NCBI GenBank assembly: GCA_041821285.1
Contig: JBGUER010000076.1
Location: 1 to 14,762 of the forward strand
Reading direction: 5' to 3'
Length of the DNA stretch: 14,762 nucleotides
DNA from: JAJBWD01 sp041821285
GTDB taxonomy: Bacteria; Bacillota; Clostridia; Clostridiales; Clostridiaceae
A program made the translations under genes and the position numbers. The notes beneath the pieces were generated by a model, which made no database searches, was not told the DNA's origin, and was given only the letters and a program-made list of their open reading frames with translations. How positions within the stretch are numbered: the stretch's first letter is position 1; each line of letters starts with the position of its first letter. Shown in pieces: positions 1 through 7,393 of the stretch.

Positions 1-35
1 ACATTTAACACTGAAAAACTGTGATTCATATCATA

Positions 36-76
36 ATTTCAAAAAAAAAAACCAGGAAAATATATATCCTGTTTTA
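36..76 (-). terminator. Intrinsic terminator after the crp/fnr-family gene
   Basis: Read on the minus strand just past the stop codon of the Crp/Fnr gene, CAGGA pairs with TCCTG across a short AT loop. Flanking A and T residues extend the stem with one bulged G, and a run of about eleven T follows. The GC core is short, so this is a modest stem with a very good T-run. It probably ends the DUF624-crp transcript. Confidence 0.65.
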
Positions 77-81
77 CTTGT

Positions 82-786
82 TTATTTTATGGAATCTTCT
101 AATGCTTCTTTATTTAATATTATGATTTTTTTATTTCCTATTATATCTATAATTTCCTCATCATATAAAAGACTTAATTTTCTACTTACAGTCTCACGAG
201 TTACCCCTATATAATTTGCTATTCCCTCTCTACTAAGAGGTAAATTTATAACAATTCCTTCATTACTATGTATACCATACCTTTCTATAAATTCTAGTAA
301 CACTAGATTAACTCTTATTTCAGAATTCTTTGTACCCATATTTTGCACTGAATTCTCAAGCCTTTCTATTCTTCTACTAAGCTCTTCTATAACTTTTAGT
401 GCAATTTTAGGTTTTTCTATAATAAGTTTCTGAAAATCTTCTTTTTTTATAGTACAAATATATGTTTTCTCCAAAACTTCTACATTATAAGAAGCTTTTG
501 TATTTTTGAGAAGATTATTTTCACCCAAAAAATCTCCTTGTGAAAAAATATATAGAATTTGTTCTTTTCCTTCTGCTGTATATTTATATGCCTTAACTTT
601 TCCTTTATTTATAATAATTAAACTATCTAATTCATTTTGTTCTAAAAAAATATTTTCACCTTTTTCATAGTTTTTGTGAACAATTAATTTAGTTACCTCT
701 ATCATTTCCTCAGAACTTAAATTCGAAAATATAGGCACTCTATATGTACAAATCTCATGACCACATTTACCACAATTACATGCCAT
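82..786 (-). CDS. Crp/Fnr-family transcriptional regulator with FNR-like cysteine cluster
   Basis: This is a 234-residue Crp/Fnr-family regulator. The N-terminus carries Cys3, Cys5, Cys8 and Cys13, then a cyclic-nucleotide-binding-type beta roll (about 20-120), a dimerisation helix (about 125-150) and a C-terminal winged helix-turn-helix (about 184-206). The recognition helix contains RETVSR (197-202), which keeps the Arg/Glu/Arg positions that contact DNA in CRP and FNR. Cys5-x2-Cys8-x4-Cys13 plus Cys111 resemble the four [4Fe-4S] ligands of E. coli FNR (C20, C23, C29, C122), so redox, oxygen or NO sensing is likely; that is inference from spacing. The ATG is preceded by AAGGAGGA. It lies 32 bases downstream of the DUF624 gene on the same strand, so the two are probably co-transcribed. 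Its target genes cannot be told from the sequence. Confidence 0.9.
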   Translation of the reverse strand: MACNCGKCGHEICTYRVPIFSNLSSEEMIEVTKLIVHKNYEKGENIFLEQNELDSLIIINKGKVKAYKYTAEGKEQILYIFSQGDFLGENNLLKNTKASYNVEVLEKTYICTIKKEDFQKLIIEKPKIALKVIEELSRRIERLENSVQNMGTKNSEIRVNLVLLEFIERYGIHSNEGIVINLPLSREGIANYIGVTRETVSRKLSLLYDEEIIDIIGNKKIIILNKEALEDSIK

Positions 787-818
787 AATTATTCCTCCTT
801 TTAACTATTATAAAATAT

Positions 819-1466
819 TTATTTGTCTCTATTTATTTCTCCTGCTTCTTCAAGCGCTTCTTTTGGGATATATTTCATTAATATATTTTCATAGACAAGT
901 CTCATAATAAAATATCCAGGAAGAGAAAAAGCTATTAAAATAAAAATAGCATGAACCTTTGTAACTAAAAGATAAGAGACTACAACAACGCTAGCACAAG
1001 TTAATGAAGTTAAAAGATGCTTATGTGATAATAATATGGATTTTTTAATAGCTTCTTTATTACCTATATTAACTTTTGCAATAAGCGGAAAGCTATATAT
1101 AGTTATGAAAATCAACTCTACTAAAAAAACATAAACAACTACATTTACCACAGTAGCAGTTTTACCATATAAATCTAATTTTTCTAAATTAATATACACA
1201 ATATAATATCCTATAGATAATATTACCCACAAAATAGTAGACTGCTTAAAATTCTCTTTAAAACTTTTAAAATAATTTTTTAGTACATATCCTTCTTCTT
1301 TCCTTATAGTTTTATTTATAGAATAAAGTAAAGCTGTTAAAGAAGCTCCCGTAGTTATCCCAATTCCTAAAATAGTTGTTGCTAAAAAAACAAAATTTAA
1401 TACAATGAGTTCAAACAGCTTAGTTCCAAATGCGTAAAAACCGCCTTGGTAATTAAATATTTTCAT
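819..1466 (-). CDS. DUF624 (YesL-like) integral membrane protein
   Basis: This 215-residue membrane protein matches the YesL/DUF624 pattern. A hydrophobic segment near residues 18-50 leads into a small-residue turn (GITTGASLTALL), and further hydrophobic segments lie near 76-97, 103-130 and 149-192, giving about five or six membrane spans with short loops. The biochemical function of DUF624 proteins is not established. In B. subtilis, yesL sits with yesMN and the yesOPQ sugar importer, and the same partners occur here, but this copy is divergent from the kinase gene. That context suggests a role linked to the sugar-sensing or transport locus. The ATG start has AGGAAGGTG four bases upstream. 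The Crp/Fnr gene follows on the same strand. Confidence 0.85.
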   Translation of the reverse strand: MKIFNYQGGFYAFGTKLFELIVLNFVFLATTILGIGITTGASLTALLYSINKTIRKEEGYVLKNYFKSFKENFKQSTILWVILSIGYYIVYINLEKLDLYGKTATVVNVVVYVFLVELIFITIYSFPLIAKVNIGNKEAIKKSILLSHKHLLTSLTCASVVVVSYLLVTKVHAIFILIAFSLPGYFIMRLVYENILMKYIPKEALEEAGEINRDK

Positions 1467-1506
1467 ATTTCACCTTCCTAATTTTTCTTTTCTAAAAAAT
1501 TGTATA

Positions 1507-1555
1507 TGTTATAACTAAATTATACAAGCAATAGTTTGTAAATTTAATTATAACA
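1507..1555. repeat. 49-bp imperfect inverted repeat in the divergent yesL/yesM promoter region
   Basis: The left arm (1507-1529, beginning TGTTATAA) and the reverse complement of the right arm (1555-1534, also beginning TGTTATAA) match at 20 of 22 aligned positions with one single-base gap. The four-base centre is AATA. It occupies the middle of the gap between two divergent transcripts and contains the minus-strand -10 box. A regulator binding site is likely; which regulator binds is unknown. Confidence 0.6.
1519..1548 (-). promoter_or_regulatory. Candidate promoter for the DUF624-crp transcript
   Basis: On the minus strand a consensus -10 TATAAT (1524 to 1519) lies about 53 bases upstream of the ATG. 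The best -35 at a 17-base spacing is TTAAAT (1547 to 1542), which is poor, so an activator may be needed. The element lies inside the large dyad at 1507-1555. Confidence 0.45.
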
Positions 1556-1560
1556 TTTCT

Positions 1561-1578
1561 TATGATATAATTATCATA
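1561..1578 (+). promoter_or_regulatory. Extended -10 promoter inside an 18-bp palindrome, upstream of the histidine kinase gene
   Basis: TATGATA and TATCATA form perfect 7-bp arms around TAAT. Within this palindrome is TGATATAAT (1563-1571), a perfect extended -10 element on the plus strand, which would start transcription near 1578 and leave a leader of about 48 bases before the kinase start. The -35 at a 17-base spacing (TTTAAT, 1543-1548) is weak, as is common for extended -10 promoters. A protein bound to the palindrome would block the promoter. Confidence 0.5.
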
Positions 1579-1626
1579 CAATTATATTAAAATACTTATA
1601 AAATCTACTATTGGGGTTGTGTTATT

Positions 1627-3384
1627 TTGAAAAAACTAAAACAAAATTATAAAAATTTATCAATAAAATATAAATTAGTATTGTCATTTATACCTCTTAG
1701 CATAATACCACTTATTATAGTCTCCATCTACTCAACTGCATCATATAAAAATACTATAATAGATAGAACATTTACCAACCTAACAGATAATAACAAATTA
1801 ATAATAAGTCAAATAGAAGGAAAGCTCAAAAATACCGAGGCTTGCGCTAATATGCTTACAATAAATATAAACAGAGTTGTGGAAAAATATACCGATGAGA
1901 ATTCACAAAGCTTTTATAACGATATTTCTAATGAACTTTATTATGGAAAATTAGTTTTTAATGATGTAGACTCAATAGCATATTTAGATGCTGAAGACAA
2001 TTTCTATTTTACAAATATTTATTTAAATAAAAATGTAAATGACTTAAACTCCTCTATATTATTGGACAATTTAAAAAATACCACCGGTAAAAACTACTGG
2101 TACCCCATGACTACCAGAAAATTTTTAAATACTGACTCGAACCAGCCATCAACTATTTTAGCTAAAAAAGTTTTAAATATAAAAACTGGTAAAACTTTAG
2201 GATATTTATTTTTAAATATCCATGAAAGTTCTATAGCATCTGTTATTGATAATCAAAGTAGCAATTATTACATACTAGATGGTGGAAATGTAACTATATC
2301 TTCTAATAAATCAAATTCACTGCTTAAACCTTTGGAAAATGAAGATCTACTAGATTTTGTAGACAGTACTGATACTTCCCGAATACTAAAAATAAATAAA
2401 ACAGATACTGTTGTTACAAAAGTCCCGTTTAAATCTATGGATTGGACCCTGGTAAGTGAATCCGTTTTAAAAGACGTTACCAAAGAACTTGATACTACTA
2501 ATTTCATTATGATAGTTTTAGTTGTTCTACTTATTATATTTATTATATTGGTTAGTAATATAATAGCAAATTTAATTACTCATCCTATTGAAAAATTAAA
2601 ATTTGGTATGAAAAGAGTAAGTCATGGAGATTTCAGTGTAAATTTAACTATAAATTCAAAAGATGAACTTGGAGTTCTAGCCGCAGGTTATAATAAAATG
2701 TCATCTAGAATTGAAACTTTAGTTTCTAAAATAAATGAAGAACAAGAGAAAAAAAGAAAATATGAACTTGCACTATTTCAAGAACAAATTAAACCGCATT
2801 TTTTATATAATTGTCTAGATGTAATCTATACTTTATCTGATATGGGACGAAATAAAGAGGCAAAGAAAACCACAAAAGCTTTAGCTGATTTTTATCGTGG
2901 AACTTTAAGTGGAGGTTCTGAAATCATATCACTTGGAGAAGAAATTAAAACTGTTAAAGATTACCTATCACTTGTACGATATCAATATTCCGATGTTTTT
3001 AATTACGAAATAATAGTAGATGATAATGTATTAAATTATAAAATATTAAAATTAACCCTTCAGCCTCTTGTAGAAAACGCAATTTATCATGGTCTTAAAA
3101 ATTCCGATAAATTTGGATTATTAACTATTAAAGCCTATAAATTAGATGAAACTATTATTTTACAAATCATAGATACCGGCATAGGCATGGACAGCATTAA
3201 ACTTAATGAGATTCAAAATAATTTTAATAAGAGTTCTAAAACTCATTTTGGATTATCTAGTGTTCAAGATAGATTAAAAATGTTCTTCAAAGAAGACATA
3301 ACCTTTGATATAAAAAGTAAATTAAATAAAGGGACAACTATTACAATAACTCTACCTTTAATAAAAGGAGATGATATAAAATGA
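1627..3384 (+). CDS. YesM-type sensor histidine kinase (HAMP, His_kinase, HATPase_c)
   Basis: This 585-residue membrane histidine kinase pairs with the adjacent response regulator. Order: transmembrane helix (about 16-38), extracellular sensor domain of roughly 250 residues, second transmembrane helix (about 293-317), HAMP linker (about 318-370), a YesM/LytS-type phosphoacceptor segment with QIKPHFLYN (phosphorylated His391), and an HATPase_c domain with the N box around Asn484 and the DTGIGM ATP-lid motif at Asp516-Met521. All catalytic landmarks are present. By analogy with B. subtilis YesM it probably senses an extracellular carbohydrate, but the ligand is unknown. The start is TTG at 1627, supported by a GGGG-type ribosome binding site ten bases upstream and by the adjacent MKKL-type N-terminus before the first membrane helix. 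The stop overlaps the next start by four bases (ATGA), indicating translational coupling. Confidence 0.93.
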   Translation: MKKLKQNYKNLSIKYKLVLSFIPLSIIPLIIVSIYSTASYKNTIIDRTFTNLTDNNKLIISQIEGKLKNTEACANMLTININRVVEKYTDENSQSFYNDISNELYYGKLVFNDVDSIAYLDAEDNFYFTNIYLNKNVNDLNSSILLDNLKNTTGKNYWYPMTTRKFLNTDSNQPSTILAKKVLNIKTGKTLGYLFLNIHESSIASVIDNQSSNYYILDGGNVTISSNKSNSLLKPLENEDLLDFVDSTDTSRILKINKTDTVVTKVPFKSMDWTLVSESVLKDVTKELDTTNFIMIVLVVLLIIFIILVSNIIANLITHPIEKLKFGMKRVSHGDFSVNLTINSKDELGVLAAGYNKMSSRIETLVSKINEEQEKKRKYELALFQEQIKPHFLYNCLDVIYTLSDMGRNKEAKKTTKALADFYRGTLSGGSEIISLGEEIKTVKDYLSLVRYQYSDVFNYEIIVDDNVLNYKILKLTLQPLVENAIYHGLKNSDKFGLLTIKAYKLDETIILQIIDTGIGMDSIKLNEIQNNFNKSSKTHFGLSSVQDRLKMFFKEDITFDIKSKLNKGTTITITLPLIKGDDIK

Positions 3385-4958
3385 TTAAAATAATGATAAC
3401 AGAAGATCGTCCACAATTTAGAGAATATTTGAAAACCTGTATAGACTGGGAATCTTACGGATTTACTATTTGTTGTGAAGCTAAAAACGGAGAAGAGGCT
3501 CTTGAAAAGGCCAAAATATATTATCCTGATATAGTATTATCTGATATAAGCATGCCTAAAATGGATGGTCTTGAACTTGCAGAAAAACTCTACAACAAAT
3601 ACCCTGACATAAGCGTTGTTTTAATAACTGGATACAGTAAATTTGAATATGCAAGAAAAGCACTACAGATAGGGGTATCAGACTATATTTTAAAACCATT
3701 TGAAAAAGAAGAACTAATTTTAACTCTTTTAAAGCTTCAAGATAATATAAATAAATCCTACGAAGCTAAAATATTAGAAGAAAGCAATCAAATAATATTG
3801 AGAAATGATTTGTTTAATAATATATTTTATAATGAAAATAATGATTCTTTTAATGAAATAGAAAATAAATTTCTATCCTATGGCGTAAAATTTGATTCTA
3901 AATTATTCATGATTCTGTGTTGTGATATAGATAAAACTCAAGAAAAATCAGAAAAAATAGAAGAAAATCTTCTTTGGAAAAATACAGTATCAAATCTTTT
4001 AGCACAAATAGTAGAAAATAATGTGAATCATTACACATTAACTGACTATGAAGGAAGAATTATATCTATTTTAGAATTTGAAAATAACTCCTTAGCAGAA
4101 AATTTTAATCTAGAAGATTATGAAAAATTTAATGAATTAATAAATAATAATTTAAACATATCAATAACTATTGGTGTTGGTGGGCTGCATTCAGGATTTA
4201 TTGGTCTTAGAAAATCTTATTTAGAATCCATAGATGCTTTGAATAGTATGTATTATTTAGGGAAGAATAAAATCATAAAATACCGTGATATTCCAGAGCA
4301 AAATAGAAATTATGGTTTCTATTCTATAGAAAAGAACGAAAAACTCTTAAAATATTTAAGAGAAAATAATAATGACGCCACTACAAATACTTTAAATGAA
4401 ATTTTTTTGTATATAAAAGATAATAATCTTTCAACTGAATATACAAAAATAATAAATGTAGGTCTAATCTCCTTGCTCTTGTCCTATATAGTTCAATCGG
4501 GTAGGAATATAATAGATGTTCTTGGGAAAAATTTTCTACCCTATGAAGAATTTGAAAATCTATCTACTAGAAAAGAACAAGAAAATTGGATTGCTAATTT
4601 GTATGAAAAAGCTATGGATTATTATAAAAATAATAAAAATGGAAGATCTTCAAAAATAGCTAAAGAAGCTATTAAATATATCAATAATAATTTTAATGAC
4701 AATAGCATAACTGTATCAAATGTAGCTAAATCTCAATATATAAATGAAACTTATTTACGTTCAATGTTTAAAAAGGAAATAGGTATGACGGTATCAGAAT
4801 ATATTAATAAAATACGAATGGAAAAATCAAAGGAACTTCTTAGCGAAAACATTTATAAACTGGCTGAAATATCCTATATGGTTGGTTTTAATGATCCTGG
4901 GTATTTTAGTAAAAGTTTTAAAAAACACTTTGGAATATCACCAAGTAAATTCCACTAG
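3381..4958 (+). CDS. YesN-type response regulator with C-terminal AraC DNA-binding domain
   Basis: This 525-residue response regulator is the cognate partner of the overlapping kinase. The receiver domain (about 1-120) has acidic Glu8/Asp9, phosphoacceptor Asp55, Thr83 and Lys105 in the expected places. A long middle region (about 140-400) includes the LRKSYLES segment typical of YesN-family proteins, and the last ~105 residues (about 421-525) form two AraC-type helix-turn-helix motifs ending in the family signature GFNDPGYFSKSFKKHFG. It most likely activates the binding-protein gene that follows, which has its own promoter. A ribosome binding site (AAGGAG) lies near 3364 within the kinase gene. 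The 3' end, including the stop codon, is duplicated in tandem immediately downstream (see the repeat at 4943-4990). Confidence 0.94.
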   Translation: MIKIMITEDRPQFREYLKTCIDWESYGFTICCEAKNGEEALEKAKIYYPDIVLSDISMPKMDGLELAEKLYNKYPDISVVLITGYSKFEYARKALQIGVSDYILKPFEKEELILTLLKLQDNINKSYEAKILEESNQIILRNDLFNNIFYNENNDSFNEIENKFLSYGVKFDSKLFMILCCDIDKTQEKSEKIEENLLWKNTVSNLLAQIVENNVNHYTLTDYEGRIISILEFENNSLAENFNLEDYEKFNELINNNLNISITIGVGGLHSGFIGLRKSYLESIDALNSMYYLGKNKIIKYRDIPEQNRNYGFYSIEKNEKLLKYLRENNNDATTNTLNEIFLYIKDNNLSTEYTKIINVGLISLLLSYIVQSGRNIIDVLGKNFLPYEEFENLSTRKEQENWIANLYEKAMDYYKNNKNGRSSKIAKEAIKYINNNFNDNSITVSNVAKSQYINETYLRSMFKKEIGMTVSEYINKIRMEKSKELLSENIYKLAEISYMVGFNDPGYFSKSFKKHFGISPSKFH

Positions 4959-4990
4959 GAATTTATAAGTAAATTTCATTAGAAATTTAT
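4943..4990. repeat. Tandem 24-bp repeat forming two adjacent palindromes
   Basis: Two directly adjacent 24-base copies (4943-4966 and 4967-4990) match at 21 of 24 positions. Each contains a perfect 8-bp inverted repeat around a 4-base centre: TAAATTCC-ACTA-GGAATTTA at 4946-4965 and TAAATTTC-ATTA-GAAATTTA at 4970-4989. Two of the three differences are a compensating C:G to T:A change that keeps the palindrome. Copy 1 covers the response regulator's last codons and stop; copy 2 would read the same Ser-Lys-Phe-His-stop in frame. Its position, about 75-115 bases upstream of the predicted transcription start of the binding-protein gene, fits an activator operator. Alternatively it is a weak hairpin pair at the end of the kinase-regulator message. 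Confidence 0.7.
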
Positions 4991-5027
4991 AATTTTTGAA
5001 AAGTACAAATTTACATTGATTTTTCCC

Positions 5028-5056
5028 TTCAAACAGTAAAGGTTTTCATCTATACT
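5028..5056 (+). promoter_or_regulatory. Sigma-A-type promoter for the solute-binding protein gene
   Basis: TTCAAA (5028-5033) and TATACT (5051-5056) are separated by exactly 17 bases, with matches of 4/6 and 5/6 to consensus. Transcription would start near 5063, leaving a leader of about 35 bases with AGGGGGA (5086-5092) before the ATG. The imperfect -35 and the upstream palindromes suggest activated expression. Confidence 0.6.
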
Positions 5057-5097
5057 AAGTTCAGAAAGTAAAAAAATTATTATTTAGGGGGAAAGAA

Positions 5098-6393
5098 ATG
5101 AAAAAACTTTCAAAAAAATCAATAAGTATTGCTTTACTATCTATGATGCTTGTACTTCCATTACAAGGATGTGGTAGCTCTACCGATAAAGATGCTGCTG
5201 ACAAAGATGGTATAGTAACATTAAAAATTTATGCTCAATATTCAGATGAGGACACAAAGATTCCATACGATTATGCAGTAGAACAACTTGCTGAAGCTTA
5301 TCCAAATGTAAAACTTGAATTAGATGTTCAAGCACAAGATGATGGTCAGAAACTTCAAACATATGCGGCTACTGGAAATCTTCCAGATATATATCAAGTT
5401 AGTTTAAATCAAATAAATAATTTTAAAGAATCAGATAATATCTTGGTTCTAGATGATTATTTAGACAGCACTGGCTTTGGAGACAAAGTTTATGATACAG
5501 CTGATAATATCTTATACAATAATGATGGTCATTGTTACGCGTTCCCATATGCTGGAAACGAAATGGTTTTATGGTTCTACAACAAAGATTTATTTGAACA
5601 ATACAATGTTGCTGTTCCAACAAATTATGACGAACTTTTAGCTGCTGTTAAAACTTTTAGAGAAAATGATATAACTCCACTTTCAATATTTGCAAAAGAA
5701 AAATGGCCTTGCGTTGCTTTATATGATACATTAGCAACTGGTTTGAATCCAGCTGGTGTCGATGCTTTAGATAAAGGTACTGCTTTAGCTTCCGACGATG
5801 CATACACAACTGCTGCAGAAAGATTACATGAATTAGTTAAAGCTGGAATGCTTCCAGAAGGTGCTACAAACTTAAACTACGACCAAGCTGCTTCATTATT
5901 CTATGAAGGAAAAGCTGCTATGTTTATTAATGGTCAATGGGAAATCCAAGCTTCTACAGAAAAACTTGGAGATTCAGTAGATTGGATGTGGTATCCAACA
6001 TCAAACGCTGGAGAAGTTAGCTATGCTATGAGTGGTGGCGGAGCTCCTGGTGGATATGCAGTATCTCCTTATTCAGAAAATAAAGATTTAGCTGTTGAAG
6101 TAGCTGCTTTCATATCAGAAAAATACTGTGAAGCAAAATACATGAAAAGAGCAAATCCATTATTAGCTGTAAAAGTTGATAGTTCAATAGAAAAAGAAGT
6201 TGAATTCCCTGCTATGATGCAAAAACTATCAGATTCATTAGATACAATAACTAGCTATACTAAATTCGATTGGGGTTTATCAAACCCTACAGTTAAAGTT
6301 GCTTTAGAAGATCAAAGTCAATTCTTATTAACTCCTGATTACACACCAGAAGAGTTCGTAACAGAAATAGATAAAGCAATAAACGAAGAGTAA
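5098..6393 (+). CDS. ABC transporter extracellular solute-binding lipoprotein, family 1 (CUT1 sugar importer)
   Basis: This 431-residue lipoprotein binds the ligand for the importer encoded by the next two genes. A lysine-rich N-terminus and hydrophobic core lead to a lipobox LQGC, so lipidation is expected at Cys25. The mature protein has the family-1 (MalE-like) pattern: an early TLKIYAQY strand, YAATGNLPDIYQV, a mid-protein VLWFYNKDLFEQY segment followed by PTNYDEL, and the late LFYEGKAAMFINGQW motif, which is characteristic of sugar and oligosaccharide-binding proteins. It corresponds in position to YesO of B. subtilis. The exact sugar cannot be read from the sequence. Codon use looks richer in GCT and TCA than the kinase gene, in keeping with high expression. 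It has its own promoter and a strong ribosome binding site, and is separated from the permeases by an intercistronic hairpin. Confidence 0.93.
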   Translation: MKKLSKKSISIALLSMMLVLPLQGCGSSTDKDAADKDGIVTLKIYAQYSDEDTKIPYDYAVEQLAEAYPNVKLELDVQAQDDGQKLQTYAATGNLPDIYQVSLNQINNFKESDNILVLDDYLDSTGFGDKVYDTADNILYNNDGHCYAFPYAGNEMVLWFYNKDLFEQYNVAVPTNYDELLAAVKTFRENDITPLSIFAKEKWPCVALYDTLATGLNPAGVDALDKGTALASDDAYTTAAERLHELVKAGMLPEGATNLNYDQAASLFYEGKAAMFINGQWEIQASTEKLGDSVDWMWYPTSNAGEVSYAMSGGGAPGGYAVSPYSENKDLAVEVAAFISEKYCEAKYMKRANPLLAVKVDSSIEKEVEFPAMMQKLSDSLDTITSYTKFDWGLSNPTVKVALEDQSQFLLTPDYTPEEFVTEIDKAINEE

Positions 6394-6402
6394 GTAAAAA
6401 TC

Positions 6403-6433
6403 AAAGGCAATCTTACTAAGTGAGATTGCCTTT
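6403..6433 (+). promoter_or_regulatory. Intercistronic hairpin between binding-protein and permease genes
   Basis: AAAGGCAATCTTAC (6403-6416) pairs with GTGAGATTGCCTTT (6420-6433) across a three-base loop, a 14-bp stem with a single G-U pair, ten bases after the stop codon. No T-run follows on the plus strand (AAAACT follows), so it is a poor terminator. It more likely stabilises the 3' end of the upstream message or reduces permease expression, as known for malE-malF in enteric bacteria. Confidence 0.7.
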
Positions 6434-6440
6434 AAAACTA

Positions 6441-6470
6441 AATAAAAGCTGTGGTAAGCTGTTTTATTAT
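6441..6470 (+). terminator. Weak second hairpin with T-rich 3' side, possible attenuator
   Basis: AATAAAAGCT pairs with AGC and TTTTATT across GTGGTA, with a two-base bulge, and the 3' side is T-rich. The stem is AU-rich and weak, so this is a tentative partial terminator or attenuator just before the permease ribosome binding site. Confidence 0.3.
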
Positions 6471-6499
6471 TAAAAGAAAACTGACAGGAAGGTGTTTTA

Positions 6500-7381
6500 A
6501 TGAAAAAATTTTTTGGAGATAAAAAAGCAATTTTCGTTTTTACTTTTCCAGCTATTTTGATATTTACTGTTATGGTAATGTGGCCTCTTTTCCAAGTCGT
6601 TTATAGAAGTTTATATAAATGGAATGGTCTAGGTTCTGGAACCTTTATAGGATTAGATAATTACGCAAAATTATTAAATGATAGTGTATTTAAAATATCA
6701 ATTAAAAATGGACTTATTTTTGCAATTTTCATCACAATATTTCAACTTGGAATAGGAACTGTATTAGCTTTTGCTGTTTCAAATGTAAAAGTAAAAGGAA
6801 GAAACTTTTTTAGAATCGTATATTTTTTACCCGTTGTTCTTTCAATAACCGTTGTATGTCAATTATGGTTATCTGTATTTAATGCAGAATTTGGTTTGTT
6901 AAATAAATTTTTCGAAATTATAGGATTGAATTTTCACCAAGATTGGTTAAGCGATAGAAATAATGCTATATATGCTATTGCTTTTGTAAACGCTTGGCAA
7001 TATATGGGTTATCATTTTTCATTAATTTTAGCAGGTATAAAGTCTGTACCAGCTGATTATTACGAAGCTGCGCAAATAGATGGTGCTTCAAGATTTATAT
7101 CTCACATAAAAATAACTATTCCTTTAATAGCTGAAACTTATAAATTTTGTCTTATAATGTCCATAACAGGTGGCCTAAACGCCTTTACTAATATGTTTAT
7201 AATGGTTGGTGGTGGACCTGGAAATTCTACCTACACACTAACTTATATGATGTATAGTTCAGCTTATAGAACTGGCAAATATGGTTATGGTCTTGCAGCT
7301 GCAACCTCTTTAGTATTAGAATGCTTGATTGCTGTTTTAGTTATCAATAGACTAGTTGCTAGAGAAAAAACAGTATCTTAA
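6500..7381 (+). CDS. CUT1-family sugar ABC transporter permease (YesP/UgpA-like)
   Basis: This is the first of two inner-membrane permeases of the sugar importer, 293 residues. The N-terminal helix (about 10-38, FPAILIFTVMVMWPL) is typical of UgpA/MalF-type CUT1 subunits, followed by the binding-protein-dependent transport domain (about 70-285) with six membrane helices in total. The EAA loop that docks the ATPase is seen at residues 189-207 (EAAQIDGAS, then the IPLI turn). It forms a heterodimer with the next gene product. AGGAAGGTG lies five bases upstream of the ATG. No clear promoter is visible in the 106-base gap before it, so it is probably transcribed through from the binding-protein gene. 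No ATPase gene is nearby, as is usual for CUT1 systems in Firmicutes that share an MsmX-like ATPase. Confidence 0.94.
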   Translation: MKKFFGDKKAIFVFTFPAILIFTVMVMWPLFQVVYRSLYKWNGLGSGTFIGLDNYAKLLNDSVFKISIKNGLIFAIFITIFQLGIGTVLAFAVSNVKVKGRNFFRIVYFLPVVLSITVVCQLWLSVFNAEFGLLNKFFEIIGLNFHQDWLSDRNNAIYAIAFVNAWQYMGYHFSLILAGIKSVPADYYEAAQIDGASRFISHIKITIPLIAETYKFCLIMSITGGLNAFTNMFIMVGGGPGNSTYTLTYMMYSSAYRTGKYGYGLAAATSLVLECLIAVLVINRLVAREKTVS

Positions 7382-7393
7382 GGAGGTATCGTA

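Noticed and set aside
1..35. Possible end of a gene or regulatory element at the left edge
   Set aside because: No open frame, hairpin or promoter-like element can be supported in these bases.
1561..1578. CRP/FNR binding site for the neighbouring regulator
   Set aside because: The TGA and TCA cores are 8 bases apart, whereas CRP and FNR half-sites leave 6 bases between these cores. The palindrome is kept as an operator candidate without naming the binder.
1613..1629. ATG start for the histidine kinase
   Set aside because: No in-frame ATG occurs before the first membrane helix. The TTG at 1627 is the only start that keeps the full N-terminus and has a GGGG ribosome binding site at suitable distance.
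2268..2507. 79-codon antisense frame within the histidine kinase gene
   Set aside because: It lies inside the sensor domain coding region with no initiation signal or recognisable motif.
4959..5097. Catabolite-response (cre) site for CcpA upstream of the binding-protein gene
   Set aside because: Catabolite control is expected for a sugar importer, but I could not find a convincing match to the cre consensus in this gap by eye.
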